From: Streptomyces sp. CHD11
Lineage (GTDB): Bacteria; Actinomycetota; Actinomycetes; Streptomycetales; Streptomycetaceae
Assembly (NCBI RefSeq): GCF_018638295.1
Contig: NZ_JABTTS010000001.1
Coordinates: 124,001 to 188,000, forward strand
Length of the DNA stretch: 64,000 bases
Direction of reading: 5' to 3'
The notes beneath the pieces are model-generated. The model saw only the letters and a list, made by a program, of their open reading frames with translations, searched no databases and was not told the origin of the DNA. Positions within the stretch are counted from its first letter, which is position 1, and the number at the start of each line of letters is the position of its first letter. The translations under genes and the position numbers were made by a program. This document shows positions 34,973-44,225 of the stretch, one piece after another.

Positions 34973-37900
34973 CGGCGGCGGCCCTTGCGGGGGGCGCGGG
35001 TGGTGAGTTCCTCGTAGGCGGGCGCGTCACCGGTGCGGGCCCGGTCCCACGCGCGCCGGAACAGTTCGGGCACCGGCAGCAGCGGCACCGCGGGAGCGTT
35101 GCCCGGCACCGGGTAGAGGCCCTGCTTCCAGACCTCCACCGGGAGCGCGGGGGACTTCAGGTCCAGCCAGCCGCACGGCAGGAAGAGCGTGCGTCCGGCC
35201 CGGGCCCGCTTCGCCTCGACGACCAGGTGGGAGGCGGCCGCCAGTTCGGCGCGCGCCTTCTTCATGCGGGCGGGCTTCCAGCCGGTCCAGCGGGCGCAGT
35301 TGCGGTCCGTCGGGTCGGGCAGGGCGAGCAGTTGCAGGTAGAGCACGGCCGCGTCCTCGCCCAGGCCGTGCGCCGCGGCGACCTCCGTGACCAGCTCGGG
35401 CGCACCGACGGACGGATTCTGGACATATCCGGTGGGACTCTGCGGCTGCGTTCCGGCCGCGACGGCGCGGGCGAGTTCGTCGTCCAGGATCGTCCGCAGG
35501 GCCCGCAGGCCGTCGCCCCGTCCCGGTCCGACGAGTCCCTCGACGAGGCCGAACAGGGGATCGTCCGCGCGGTCGAGCGCGGCGGTGCGGACGAGGACGG
35601 CCTCCTTGTCCCCGTACGAGGGGCGCAGTACCAGCGCCTCGCCGACGGGTGTCAGGCCGTGTGCGCCGGCGCCGCCGGTGGCGGGCAGTCCGTACGCCTT
35701 GCGCAGCTCCACGGCGGCCGGCGAACCCTTCTCGGTCCACGACAAATCGAGGTCGATCAGCAGCCCCGGGTCACTGAGGCGGTGGCGCAGGGCGGCCAGT
35801 CCTTCCGGCAGCGCGGCGCGCAGGGGGTGGCCGTACGGCAGCGAGTAGGCGAGCCCGGCCAGCGAGGACACGGCGTGTGCCAGGCCGTACCGTCCGGGCA
35901 GCGCCCGGGGGTCCTCGGGGACGAGGTTGCCCTTCTCGTCGGGCCTCTGCACGGTGGTGCGGCTGAGCCAGGGGGTGCGGCGCGGGTTGAGCACCTCCTC
36001 GACGGCTCCGGTGGTCAGTCCCGGCAGGGAGAGATCACCGGCGAGATCCTCGGGGAGACGGACGACACCGCCGAGGCGCTCGGCCCACACACGGGCCGCC
36101 GCGTCGATGTCCGGTCCGGCGGTCCACAGATCAGCGGGGTTCGCGGGCAGCAGGGCGCCGATGAGGGCCGCCCGGTCGCCGGGCTCCAGTGAGCTGAGCA
36201 GTGCGTCGCCCAACTGCTTCTGCCGCGGCTTCAGATCCGTCGCGGCGCGCACCTCGTCGGTGAGCTGCTGCGGCTTTCCGGCGACCAGCAGGGCGGCCTG
36301 TACGGGGCCCACGCCGCCGTGTGTGGCGGCGGCCAGGGCGGCGGGCGCTTCCGGCTGCCAGGGCGCGGGACCCTTGTCCCGGACGAGCGCGGTCACCGCG
36401 GCCAGCGCCTCGGCCGGGAAGACCGGCGGGTGTGCCGTCTCCCGTCCCGAGGTGAAGTGCGCAACAGCACCGAACGCGCCTGTCGGATCGTGGTCCAGTG
36501 CCAGCCAGTTCACCCGCTCGTGACCGTGGTCGACGCTCTGGCAGGCGATGACGACGACGGTGCGGCCGTCGCGGCGCAGCACCTGGCCCGCGCGGTCCTG
36601 CTTGCCGCGCGGCTCGCTCAGCACCACCTCGCGCAGCACCGTTCCGGGTGCGGCCAGCGGGCCCTGGGCGACGGCTTCGAAAAGCAGCAGGAGAGCTCTG
36701 CGGTGAGCCTGCGTCAGGGCGGAGGAGGCCGCGCGGTAGGCGAGCGGGCGCAGCGCGTCCAGCAGGGACGGCCACGCCGGGCCCTCGGCGGGGACGGTGC
36801 GCGCGTCGCTGGTCCAGCCGTCGGCGGGGCCGGTGAGCCGGGCGGCGGCGGGCAGGGCCTTGCCCTCGGCGGGTTTCCCGCTCAGGACGTGGTTGACGGC
36901 GCGGATCTGGCGCAGCACGCTCCACCGCTGCCCGCCGCCCCACCATCCGCGCTGCTCGGCGAGTCCGGCGGTCGCGTCGCGCAGCGTCTGGTCGTCGCCG
37001 TCCTCGGGGCGGTAGTCGGCGAACATGCCGACGACCCACTTCGCCTCCGCCCTGGGCACTTGTGCCGGCGGTTCGACGAACGCGGTCACGGACTCGGCGG
37101 TGCGCAGAACCGCGTGCACGAGACCGGTGACGCCGGTGAGTACACGCGGCTCGGTGAGAGCGGGCAGGGCCCGGGAGACAGCCTTGCGCAGGACGTCCTG
37201 GGCGCTCGGGAACACGGGATCTCCGGCGGTGGTGGCCCCGCTGTCGCCGGTCCCGGAGGCGGCGTGGGCCTGCTTGGCCGCCTCCATCCCGGCCTGCCGT
37301 TCGGCGAGGACACGGGCCCCGGCGCGCAGGAGTTCCCGGGCCTGCTCGTCGGTCAGCGCGCGCAGGATCGCCGAGGCGCTCTCGTCACGCGGACGCAGGG
37401 CGTGCCAGAAGTCGGCCGGCGGCACGAGTGGTGTGCCGGCGGCGAACTCGCCGCCGCGCTGCAGCGCTGCCACCCTGCCCAGTTCCCGCACGCCCCTGGT
37501 GCCGTCCGCCGTGTACAGGATGATCTGGCGGCCGTGGCCGGCGGCGACGGGTGCGACGCCGCCGGGCAGCCGCAGCGCGCCGAGCGGAACGCCCGGTATC
37601 CGGTTGTGCGACGCCGGCAGGGTGACGGTCCGGCCGTCCGGTGTGCCGACGGTGGTGCGGACCTCGTCACCCTCCTTCTCGGTGCGTACCCAGCGGCCGA
37701 GAACCCTGCCGTCGGTGCCGAACGGGCTGTGTTCCAGGCCGGGCTGGAGCGGCAGCACCGTGCAGTGCTGCTGGAGCAGGGTGGCGCCGTCGCGGATGCC
37801 GGTGCGCAGGAAGGCGGGCAGTGAGGCACGGCCGTGGGTGCCGGTGACCGGGTCGTACTCGAGCCACACCTGCCGTACCCCCTGCCGGCCCTGGCGCCAG

Positions 37901-40032
37901 TACGAGGTGCCGTCCGCGATGACGGGCCGGCCGGGCGGCAGGACCGTGTCACCGGCGTGCAGGGTGCGCCCGCCGGTGGCGCGGCCGCCGTCCGGTATCG
38001 GGATCGAGGTCTCGCCGGCGTCACCGGTGCCGTACCAGGGCGGGAGCAGCTCGCCGCCGAGCGGGAACACCTCGGCCGGGCGGGACGACCAGTACCCGTA
38101 CTGGCTGCCGCCGTCGCGCCACATGACCAGCAGTTCGCCGTCCGTGTAGCGGAACCAGGGCCGTTGCCGGCGGTCCGGTCCGACCGGCAGCCGCAGGTCG
38201 TGTTCCAGCAGAATGTCCTGCGGCCCCACCACGACGGCTTTGTGTCCGCGGGCGAGGATCAGGGCCGGCCAGGCCTCCTGGACGGTGAGGGAGTCGTCGC
38301 TGCCGCGCCGGGTCTCGGCATCGAGCCGTCGCACCGCCTCCTCGAGGGCGGACCAGCCCAGTTCGTCCGGGATGCCGGCGCGCAGGGTGTTGCCGAGCAG
38401 GGGCGCGGTGTCGAGTGCGGCGGCCCGTGCGACGGCCTGTGGGCTGATCCGTGCGGCGACCGTGCGGAAGGGACGCAGCCGCTCCAGCGCCGCGCGGGCG
38501 TCCGCGAGACCGGCCGCGCCGTCCAGTTCGGCGGCGGCGTCGTCCAGCCACTCGCGGAGCACCCCGGCGAGCACGGTGTGGGCGGCGACCTTCTCCAGCG
38601 TCACGGTGCCGGCCCGCCGGCGGTGCATGGTGCCGACGGCGTCGTACAGCAGGCGGCGGCCGTGCGGGTGGGCCGCGACGGCTGTCAGGTCGCGCCCTCC
38701 GGGCCGGGTGTCCTGCGCCCACCGGCCGAGGTCGAGGTGGACGTCCGTGCCGGGGGCGGGCCAGGTCAGCGGAATGTTCTCGGCCACGCACAGGTCCAGC
38801 AGGTCGAGGTCCGCGCCCGCGTGCCAGCGGCCGGTGAAGAGGTCCACGGGACGGCCCTGCGCGCGAAGACGCGGAGCCATGCGCTCCACGAGCGCGAGGG
38901 TGGCCGGTGAGCGATCGCCGACCGGGCCACCGTGCTTGCGGTGCAGTGACCAGCGGCTCAGCCAGTCCGCCGCGTCGGCCCCGCCGGTGGCCCCGGTCCC
39001 GCCGTCGTCCGTCAGCAGCCGGCCGGCGCCGGTCTCGGCGAGCAGCGCGAGCCAGAACTCGTCGCCCTTCACGGAGCCGCCCAGTGCGGCCGGCATGATC
39101 TCCAGCAGCCGGGCCCGCACCCCGGGCTGCCGCTCGGCGAGGGCGGAGAGCGTCGCCCGGTAGGTGTCCCAGAAGGACGCGGGGGCGCGCACGGCCGCGG
39201 GTGACGCGAGCAGGTCCGCGACCAGGCCGCACTCCTCGGTGAGGCGGTCCAGCCCGGCCGCCCTGATCAGGGTGCGGGCGTCCTGGGGCAGGGACGCGTA
39301 CGGCGGCATGCCGGCGGCGCAGCGCTCCACGGTCAGCTGCCGGAACTGGGCCCAGGCCTCGGCCGGGGTGAGCCGTGCCGCGAGGGCCTTCACATGTTCC
39401 TTGAGCGCCTTGACCGTCAGCGCTCCGGCGAACGCGAACTCCAGGAAGACGGCCCGCTGCCGCTCCTCGTCCACGGTCAGCGCGTGCACCCTCTCCGCCG
39501 CACGGGCCCTGCCGAAGAACGCCGCCGCGTAGGTGGTGTTCTCGTACTGGAGGAAGACGCGGGCGGCCTGCTCGTAGAAGGTGGGCAGGAAGTGCGGGAC
39601 GGCCCGCCCGAGCTGCTCGCCGAGCGCCTCGAAGCCGTCCTTGGCGGTGCCGGGGCGGGACTTGGCCTGCCGGGCGAGCCGCTCGATGTCCCTGACCAGT
39701 GCCAGGGCGTGGTGTCCGTTCGCCGGGTCGTTGACGAGCGCCCAGGCGGGGAAGCCGAGGGTCTCCCGGCGGACCTGTCCGACCTCGGGGGTCTCCGGCT
39801 CCCGGGCGAGTCCGAGGAAGTCCAGGGCGAGGTCCTCGGCCTCACCGAGGGTGCCCGGTACCAGTCGTACGACCTTCCGCTCCTCCAGCGCGGTGTGCGT
39901 GTACGTCCGCACGGTGAGGGCATCGGCGTCCTCCCGGTCCGTGACGCCCGGGGGCAGTACGGCGCCGGCGTCGAGCAGCGCGGCCGAGGCGGTCTCGTCG
40001 AAGGTGAACCCGTCGTACTCGTGGGTCGTCAT
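34969..40032 (-). CDS. 1687-residue protein of the MoxR-VWA operon
   Basis: A very large, mostly alpha-helical cytoplasmic protein with no signal or membrane segment. Its N-terminal 550 residues look like helical repeats (FLPTFYEQAARVFLQYENTTYAAAFFGRARAAERV). The middle (about 600-850) is beta-rich and Trp/Gly rich (WFRYTDGELLVMWRDGGSQYGYW). The last 130 residues resemble a winged helix: ARWTGWKPARMKKARAELAA then LVVEAKRARAGRTLFLPCGW. I recognise no named enzyme motif. The start overlaps the DUF4132 gene by 4 bp. It may be the scaffold or substrate-recognition subunit; this is inference from context. Confidence 0.8.
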   Translation of the reverse strand: MTTHEYDGFTFDETASAALLDAGAVLPPGVTDREDADALTVRTYTHTALEERKVVRLVPGTLGEAEDLALDFLGLAREPETPEVGQVRRETLGFPAWALVNDPANGHHALALVRDIERLARQAKSRPGTAKDGFEALGEQLGRAVPHFLPTFYEQAARVFLQYENTTYAAAFFGRARAAERVHALTVDEERQRAVFLEFAFAGALTVKALKEHVKALAARLTPAEAWAQFRQLTVERCAAGMPPYASLPQDARTLIRAAGLDRLTEECGLVADLLASPAAVRAPASFWDTYRATLSALAERQPGVRARLLEIMPAALGGSVKGDEFWLALLAETGAGRLLTDDGGTGATGGADAADWLSRWSLHRKHGGPVGDRSPATLALVERMAPRLRAQGRPVDLFTGRWHAGADLDLLDLCVAENIPLTWPAPGTDVHLDLGRWAQDTRPGGRDLTAVAAHPHGRRLLYDAVGTMHRRRAGTVTLEKVAAHTVLAGVLREWLDDAAAELDGAAGLADARAALERLRPFRTVAARISPQAVARAAALDTAPLLGNTLRAGIPDELGWSALEEAVRRLDAETRRGSDDSLTVQEAWPALILARGHKAVVVGPQDILLEHDLRLPVGPDRRQRPWFRYTDGELLVMWRDGGSQYGYWSSRPAEVFPLGGELLPPWYGTGDAGETSIPIPDGGRATGGRTLHAGDTVLPPGRPVIADGTSYWRQGRQGVRQVWLEYDPVTGTHGRASLPAFLRTGIRDGATLLQQHCTVLPLQPGLEHSPFGTDGRVLGRWVRTEKEGDEVRTTVGTPDGRTVTLPASHNRIPGVPLGALRLPGGVAPVAAGHGRQIILYTADGTRGVRELGRVAALQRGGEFAAGTPLVPPADFWHALRPRDESASAILRALTDEQARELLRAGARVLAERQAGMEAAKQAHAASGTGDSGATTAGDPVFPSAQDVLRKAVSRALPALTEPRVLTGVTGLVHAVLRTAESVTAFVEPPAQVPRAEAKWVVGMFADYRPEDGDDQTLRDATAGLAEQRGWWGGGQRWSVLRQIRAVNHVLSGKPAEGKALPAAARLTGPADGWTSDARTVPAEGPAWPSLLDALRPLAYRAASSALTQAHRRALLLLFEAVAQGPLAAPGTVLREVVLSEPRGKQDRAGQVLRRDGRTVVVIACQSVDHGHERVNWLALDHDPTGAFGAVAHFTSGRETAHPPVFPAEALAAVTALVRDKGPAPWQPEAPAALAAATHGGVGPVQAALLVAGKPQQLTDEVRAATDLKPRQKQLGDALLSSLEPGDRAALIGALLPANPADLWTAGPDIDAAARVWAERLGGVVRLPEDLAGDLSLPGLTTGAVEEVLNPRRTPWLSRTTVQRPDEKGNLVPEDPRALPGRYGLAHAVSSLAGLAYSLPYGHPLRAALPEGLAALRHRLSDPGLLIDLDLSWTEKGSPAAVELRKAYGLPATGGAGAHGLTPVGEALVLRPSYGDKEAVLVRTAALDRADDPLFGLVEGLVGPGRGDGLRALRTILDDELARAVAAGTQPQSPTGYVQNPSVGAPELVTEVAAAHGLGEDAAVLYLQLLALPDPTDRNCARWTGWKPARMKKARAELAAASHLVVEAKRARAGRTLFLPCGWLDLKSPALPVEVWKQGLYPVPGNAPAVPLLPVPELFRRAWDRARTGDAPAYEELTTRAPRKGRRR

Positions 40033-40883
40033 GCCGCACGCTCCTCGTCCTCGATGTCGCGTCCGGCGTACAGCGCGGCCGCCATGCGCATGCCCTCCGA
40101 CCAGGCCACCGGCCCGACCTCACCGAGTTTCAGGGACCGGCCGGCCGCGTCGGTGAAGACGAGCGGTCCGGTCTCCGTCTCGGAGTAGCCGTCGTAGTCG
40201 CCGACCCATACCCGTGCCTCGACACCGCGGCCGTCCTCCAGTACGGAGCACACGGCGTGGCCGCCGCGGACGCGGTATCCCAGTTGGCTCGCGCGGCCGT
40301 GCAGGAACCTCAGTTCCCTGAAGACGCCGCCCGCGTAGTCCTCGACGGAGCGGGCTTCGGCGTCCAGGGCCGCGGGCCGGTGCCACACCTCGCGGAACAG
40401 TTGATGGGCGCGCTGTTCGATGCCGATCTCGACGGCGAACTCGCGCAGGTCCTCGAGCTCTTCGAGCAGCACCGGGTGCGGCAGACGGACCAGGCCGGGG
40501 GTGATCCGGACGGTGTCGCCGTCGAGGTCGACGAGGCCGAGGCCGCGCCCGAGGTCGGCGTCCCGCAGGAACCCTGCGACCACGCCGTCGGCGCCCGTGA
40601 CCACCATGTCGCGCAGGGCGGCCTGCCAGGCCGGGTCCGGCCAGACCCGTGCCAGGACCGGGAACGGCACCGGGAGGGAGCGCACCATCCACCGCTCGAC
40701 GTCGGCGAGGCACTGCCGTTCGTGCCGTTCGAGCCATTCGGCGAGCTGGCGCAGCCCCACCACTGCCGGATTTTCGGTGATCTTGGACGGTACGGACTTC
40801 AGCCGCCGTCCCGCCGCGTTGCGGCACACCACCTTGCCGTCGTCGAGGGCGACTTCATAGCCGCCGGCCGACACCCACCCCAT
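40029..40883 (-). CDS. DUF4132 (MolR-like) protein
   Basis: A 284-residue protein starting at ATG 40883, with GGGAGG 5 bp upstream; the frame extends to 40904. It matches the C-terminal DUF4132 region of MolR/YehI: GWVSAGGYEVALDDGKVVCRNAAGRRLKSVPSKI, then LEWLERHERQ-like helices, VERWMVRSLPVPFPVLARVWPDPAWQAALRDMVV and GRDIEDEER. MolR-type proteins usually also carry a WGR domain, which is absent here. It is the promoter-proximal gene of the five-gene operon. The 318-bp region upstream should hold the promoter. Function unknown. Confidence 0.78.
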   Translation of the reverse strand: MGWVSAGGYEVALDDGKVVCRNAAGRRLKSVPSKITENPAVVGLRQLAEWLERHERQCLADVERWMVRSLPVPFPVLARVWPDPAWQAALRDMVVTGADGVVAGFLRDADLGRGLGLVDLDGDTVRITPGLVRLPHPVLLEELEDLREFAVEIGIEQRAHQLFREVWHRPAALDAEARSVEDYAGGVFRELRFLHGRASQLGYRVRGGHAVCSVLEDGRGVEARVWVGDYDGYSETETGPLVFTDAAGRSLKLGEVGPVAWSEGMRMAAALYAGRDIEDEERAA

Positions 40884-41201
40884 GCGTGCCTCCCGCATCC
40901 ACACTGATCAAGTGACGGGAACTGTAGAGCAGGCCGCTGACAACGCGGTGGCCGCGCGGGACGCCCGCCCCGGGTGGTGTGGTCCCCTCCGCGCCAACGG
41001 CTCACCGCCGCCGTGCTGTTCCCCGCCGGGAGCGAGGCGGGCCGCTTCGCCTCCGGTCCGGCGGGCGGCGGCGGTTCCGCAGTGCGCCGGGAGCCATCAG
41101 GGTGGTCACAGGCCGTGTCGGACGGCCGCGCCGGAGCCCGCTGGCCATGCTGGGTCACGACAGGCGGAGCAGGCGCCCTTCCACGCGACAAGGAGCACGG
41201 C
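40884..41201. other. 318-bp divergent promoter region
   Basis: It lies between the MoxR-VWA operon (leftward) and a small gene (rightward). I saw no clear -35/-10 pair, palindrome or RNA element. The segment near 40905-40930 (TGATCAAGTGACGGGAACTGTAGAG) is the least GC-rich and is the likeliest promoter position for the operon. Confidence 0.35.
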
Positions 41202-41441
41202 ATGGCCACGGACCCGGTCGGACGATTCCTGACGGCTCTGGACCCGGAGCACCGGAAAGCCGTCGAGGCCAGAGCGCGCGGGGAACAGGAACGGCTCGCG
41301 GCCGACTGGGAGCGGGAACTGGAAACCGACACCGAACTCGACTCCCTCGACGAGTTGTCCCCGGCGGCGGCCGAGGCGGAGGCGGCCCGCCGCGTCCTCG
41401 GGAACGAACCGGGTCAGAACCCCCTGCCCGGCGGATCATGA
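41202..41441 (+). CDS. Small acidic hypothetical protein
   Basis: A 79-residue protein starting at ATG 41202 with AAGGAG 6 bp upstream. It is predicted to be almost wholly helical and highly charged: HRKAVEARARGEQERLAADW followed by ERELETDTELDSLDELSPAAAEAEAARRVLG. No Cys, no signal peptide and no known motif. The frame is open back to 40974, but that stretch lacks start support. It may be a small regulator or an adaptor; no function can be given. Confidence 0.6.
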   Translation: MATDPVGRFLTALDPEHRKAVEARARGEQERLAADWERELETDTELDSLDELSPAAAEAEAARRVLGNEPGQNPLPGGS

Positions 41442-41493
41442 CGCAGACGCGGGCTCTTCCACGCCCGTCCGCGGCGTTGTCGTCGGTTGCCGA

Positions 41494-41537
41494 CTCCCCC
41501 ACGCTCGGCTTCGCTCGCGGGGGGGGGACCTCCATCG
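41494..41537. repeat. Streptomyces-type intergenic hairpin repeat
   Basis: A C-run at 41496-41500, then ACGCTCGGCTTCGCTCG, then nine G residues and ACCTCCATCGCG. This layout (C-run, GCTCGGCTTCGCTCG core, G-run) recurs in Streptomyces intergenic regions to my knowledge. It lies between convergent genes and could act as a bidirectional terminator. Confidence 0.5.
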
Positions 41538-41717
41538 CGTCGACGCCCTCCTCCGCCTTGCAGCCGCACGCCCCGGACCCCGCTCACCGGCGCCGACAGG
41601 TACCGCGTCAGTGCTGCGGCCCGACCCGCCGGACAGGCCCGGGAGCGGCGGCCGGTGGTGGGCGTGGCCGACGGCGTGGCCCCGGGCGCGACCGGTCGTC
41701 CACCCGCCGGGTGCCGG

Positions 41718-42104
41718 CTACGCGCTGTGCGCGATCTGGATCAGATTGCCGCAGGTGTCGTCCAGCACGGCGGTGGTGACCGGCCCCATGGCCAGCGGCT
41801 CCTGGGTGAAGACCACGCCGAGTCCGCGCAGCCGGTCGAATTCCGCCGGTACGTCGTCCACGGCGAAGGAGGCGGCCGGGATGCCGTCCTGTGCCAGCGC
41901 CGCCCTGAACGGGCCGACCGCGGGGTGCCCGGAGGGCTCGAGCAGCAGTTCGGTCCCGTCGGGGTCCTCGGGGGAGACCACGGTCAGCCACCGGTCCTCC
42001 CCCACCGGGACGTCGTGCTTCTTCACGAAACCCAGGATGTCGGTGTAGAAGCGCAGCGCCTTGCCCTGGTCATCGACGAAGACGCTGGTCAGGTGGATCT
42101 TCAT
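41718..42104 (-). CDS. VOC-family (glyoxalase-fold) protein
   Basis: A 128-residue protein with the paired beta-alpha-beta-beta-beta modules of the vicinal oxygen chelate fold. Module 1 is IHLTSVFVDDQGKALRFYTDILGF and ending in LLLEPSG; module 2 is AASFAVDDVPAEFDRLRGLGV and DDTCGNLIQIAHSA. Metal-ligand candidates are H4, E76 and the residue before NLIQ. Such proteins include glyoxalases and drug-binding or drug-modifying proteins. Its start overlaps the ArsR gene by 35 bp, so it is translated from the same mRNA and is likely controlled by that repressor. Confidence 0.88.
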   Translation of the reverse strand: MKIHLTSVFVDDQGKALRFYTDILGFVKKHDVPVGEDRWLTVVSPEDPDGTELLLEPSGHPAVGPFRAALAQDGIPAASFAVDDVPAEFDRLRGLGVVFTQEPLAMGPVTTAVLDDTCGNLIQIAHSA

Positions 42105-42393
42105 GAGGACTCTCCGGTGTGTGGGACCTGAGCCACCGGGTCACGATGTGCTCGAGCGGACCGGTGTTCAGATCGTGGAACTTGTAGCGGCCCCGGCGTC
42201 GCGTGGTGACGAGGCCCGCGGATTCGAGTACGGCGAGGTGCTGGCTGACCGCCTGGCGGGACAGCCCCAGGCCGTACCTGGTCACCAGCCGGGTGCAGAT
42301 CTCGAACAAGGTCTGGCCGTCCCGCTCCACCAGCTCATCGAGGATGCGCCGGCGGGTCGGATCGGCCAGCGCCTTGAAGACGTCCTCCGCCAT
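42070..42393 (-). CDS. ArsR-family transcriptional repressor
   Basis: A 107-residue winged-helix repressor: MAEDVFKALADPTRRRILDELVERDG, recognition region LGLSRQAVSQHLAVLESAGLV and wing TTRRRGRYKFHDLNTGPL. No metal-binding Cys pair is visible, so it belongs to the ArsR group that senses organic ligands or acts constitutively, often paired with VOC or SRPBCC proteins. A perfect inverted repeat fills its own promoter spacer, so it is probably autoregulated. The gene overlaps the downstream VOC gene by 35 bp. Confidence 0.9.
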   Translation of the reverse strand: MAEDVFKALADPTRRRILDELVERDGQTLFEICTRLVTRYGLGLSRQAVSQHLAVLESAGLVTTRRRGRYKFHDLNTGPLEHIVTRWLRSHTPESPHEDPPDQRLRR

Positions 42394-42400
42394 ACCCCCA

Positions 42401-42429
42401 CCATATGCAAGTAATCACTTGCCTATCAA
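42401..42429 (-). promoter_or_regulatory. ArsR promoter with operator in the spacer
   Basis: Reading on the minus strand, -35 TTGATA (42429-42424) is followed by the inverted repeat GCAAGT-N4-ACTTGC (42422-42407) filling the 16-17 bp spacer, then a CATATG/ATATGG -10. A repressor bound there would block RNA polymerase directly. The ArsR start is 8 bp beyond. Confidence 0.65.
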
Positions 42430-42484
42430 GTCGGCACCCGCGCTTCCCGCGGCCGGCCGCCGGCCCACCGGCTCCGGCCGGTGC

Positions 42485-43087
42485 TCACCCCGGGGCCCCG
42501 TCGCCACCCCCGCAATGGCGGAGGCTCGAGACGACGGCCACGAAGGGCCAGAGTGACTGAACGGCCGTCACGACGCGCTCCGCGACCCCGGCGGCGCCCT
42601 GCCCCTGCAACTCGATCAGGAACCACACCGCGCCGGCGACCATCACGGCGGTCGCCACCCATGACGGCGCGGGCCGCAGGGCCCAGGGAGCGGCGCCGCT
42701 GCCGTCGGCGGCCAGGACCGGCCACACGGCCAGGAGCACGAATCCGATGACGACCACCGAGCCGTGACGCAGGGACCCTCCACTGCTCGGCGCCGGGATC
42801 AGCGCCACCAACACCGCCGCCAGTCCCCCACCCGCCAGCGCCACGCGTCCGGCGGCCGCCGCCGGCCTCAGCCCCCAGGCGGTGAGGAGGTGGCAGACGC
42901 CCAGGGCGAGGAACGCGCCGGTCATCACCCAGAATCCCGCCGCCCCGTAGGCCGCGAGCACACTGATCGTCTGACTGACGGGGTCGTACCCCGCTCCCTC
43001 AAGGAACGCCGCGACCAGCCATCCCGCGATCAGCAGCACGGGCGCACACCCGGACGAGAACAGCACCCATCGGGGAACAGTCGGCAT
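42485..43087 (-). CDS. DUF998 membrane protein
   Basis: A 200-residue integral membrane protein with six hydrophobic segments (CAPVLLIAGWLVAAFLEG, FWVMTGAFLALGVCHLLTAWG, VALAGGGLAAVLVALIPAP, SVVVIGFVLLAVWPVLAAD, WVATAVMVAGAVWFLIELQ, LWPFVAVVSSL). The loop GYDPVSQTISVLAAYGAAG is the usual DUF998 mark. ATG 43087 is preferred; the frame extends to GTG 43132 without a ribosome binding site. Function unknown; it is convergent to nothing close and stands alone. Confidence 0.82.
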   Translation of the reverse strand: MPTVPRWVLFSSGCAPVLLIAGWLVAAFLEGAGYDPVSQTISVLAAYGAAGFWVMTGAFLALGVCHLLTAWGLRPAAAAGRVALAGGGLAAVLVALIPAPSSGGSLRHGSVVVIGFVLLAVWPVLAADGSGAAPWALRPAPSWVATAVMVAGAVWFLIELQGQGAAGVAERVVTAVQSLWPFVAVVSSLRHCGGGDGAPG

Positions 43088-43261
43088 CCGGCAACGATAG
43101 AACCCGAAAGGTGAGACGGGGCTCTTGTACACGTAGGGCGTCGGATATCACGAGATGAGACTGTACGGACCAGAGCGTAGGGTGATGTCCGTGTCTCCGG
43201 CCGCGGCCGCCGGGCCGCCGCGGACACAGGGCCTTCAGCCTTTCACGCGGAAGGATCAACC

Positions 43262-44092
43262 ATGGGCACGGTCAGCACCCCTGACGGCACGACCATCTTC
43301 TACAAGGACTGGGGTCCTCGTGACGCCCGGCCCATCGTCTTCCACCACGGCTGGCCACTGAGCGCCGACGACTGGGACAACCAGATGTTGTTCTTCCTCG
43401 CGCAGGGCTACCGGGTGATCGCTCACGACCGGCGCGGCCACGGCCGCTCCAGTCAGTCACCGACCGGCCACGAGATGGACACCTACGCCGCCGATGTGGC
43501 CGTACTGACGGACGCGCTCGATCTGCGGGAGGCCGTACACATCGGACACTCGACCGGCGGCGGAGAGGTCACGCGCTATGTGGCGCGCGCCAAGCCGGGC
43601 CGGGTCGGCAAGGCGGTGCTACTCGGCGCGGTTCCGCCGGTCATGGTCAAGTCGCAGAGCAATCCGGACGGACTGCCGATCGAGGTGTTCGACGAACTCC
43701 GCGCGTCCCTCGCCGCCAATCGCGCGCAGTTCTACATCGACCTGCCGTCGGGTCCCTTCTACGGTTTCAACCGGCCCGGCGCGGACGTCTCCCAGGGCCT
43801 GATCGACAACTGGTGGCGGCAGGGGATGGCGGGTGCGGCCAACGCCCACTACGAGTGCATCAAGGCCTTCTCCGAGACCGACTTCACCGAGGACCTCGAG
43901 CGGATCGACGTCCCGGTCCTCGTGGCCCACGGAACCGACGACCAGATCGTGCCGTACGCGGACTCGGCGCCGAAGTCGGCCGGGCTGCTGAAGCACGGCA
44001 CCCTCAAGACGTACGAGGGGTTCCCCCACGGCATGCCGGCCACCCATCCGGACGTCCTCAACCGCGACATCCTGGAGTTCGTCAAGTCGTAG
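43262..44092 (+). CDS. Alpha/beta hydrolase, non-heme chloroperoxidase type
   Basis: A 276-residue serine hydrolase of the cofactor-free haloperoxidase/perhydrolase group. Triad: S97 in [13 protein letters not shown]227 in [11 protein letters not shown], and H256 in GFPHGMP, at the spacing of Streptomyces chloroperoxidases. The oxyanion-hole region is [16 protein letters not shown]. It can form peracids from carboxylic acid and peroxide in vitro; the natural role is usually esterase-like. Preceded by GGAAGGATCAACC at a good distance from ATG 43262. Single-gene unit ending in a hairpin. Confidence 0.9.
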   Translation: MGTVSTPDGTTIFYKDWGPRDARPIVFHHGWPLSADDWDNQMLFFLAQGYRVIAHDRRGHGRSSQSPTGHEMDTYAADVAVLTDALDLREAVHIGHSTGGGEVTRYVARAKPGRVGKAVLLGAVPPVMVKSQSNPDGLPIEVFDELRASLAANRAQFYIDLPSGPFYGFNRPGADVSQGLIDNWWRQGMAGAANAHYECIKAFSETDFTEDLERIDVPVLVAHGTDDQIVPYADSAPKSAGLLKHGTLKTYEGFPHGMPATHPDVLNRDILEFVKS

Positions 44093-44165
44093 CGCCGCGG
44101 CCGGATACCAGGGAGGACCCCCGGAGGAGGCCCGGACAGGTGAGGAGGCAGGCCACGACGGGCGA

Positions 44166-44192
44166 GGACGGGACCGTCGAGCGGTCCCGTCC
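44166..44192. terminator. Bidirectional hairpin between hydrolase and MMPL genes
   Basis: Perfect 11-bp arms (44166-44176 and 44182-44192) with the loop TCGAG, between convergent genes. Strong stem; a C-run rather than a U-run follows. Confidence 0.65.
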
Positions 44193-44225
44193 CCCAGGTG
44201 CTCCCGTCCGCGGCCGGTGCGCCGG

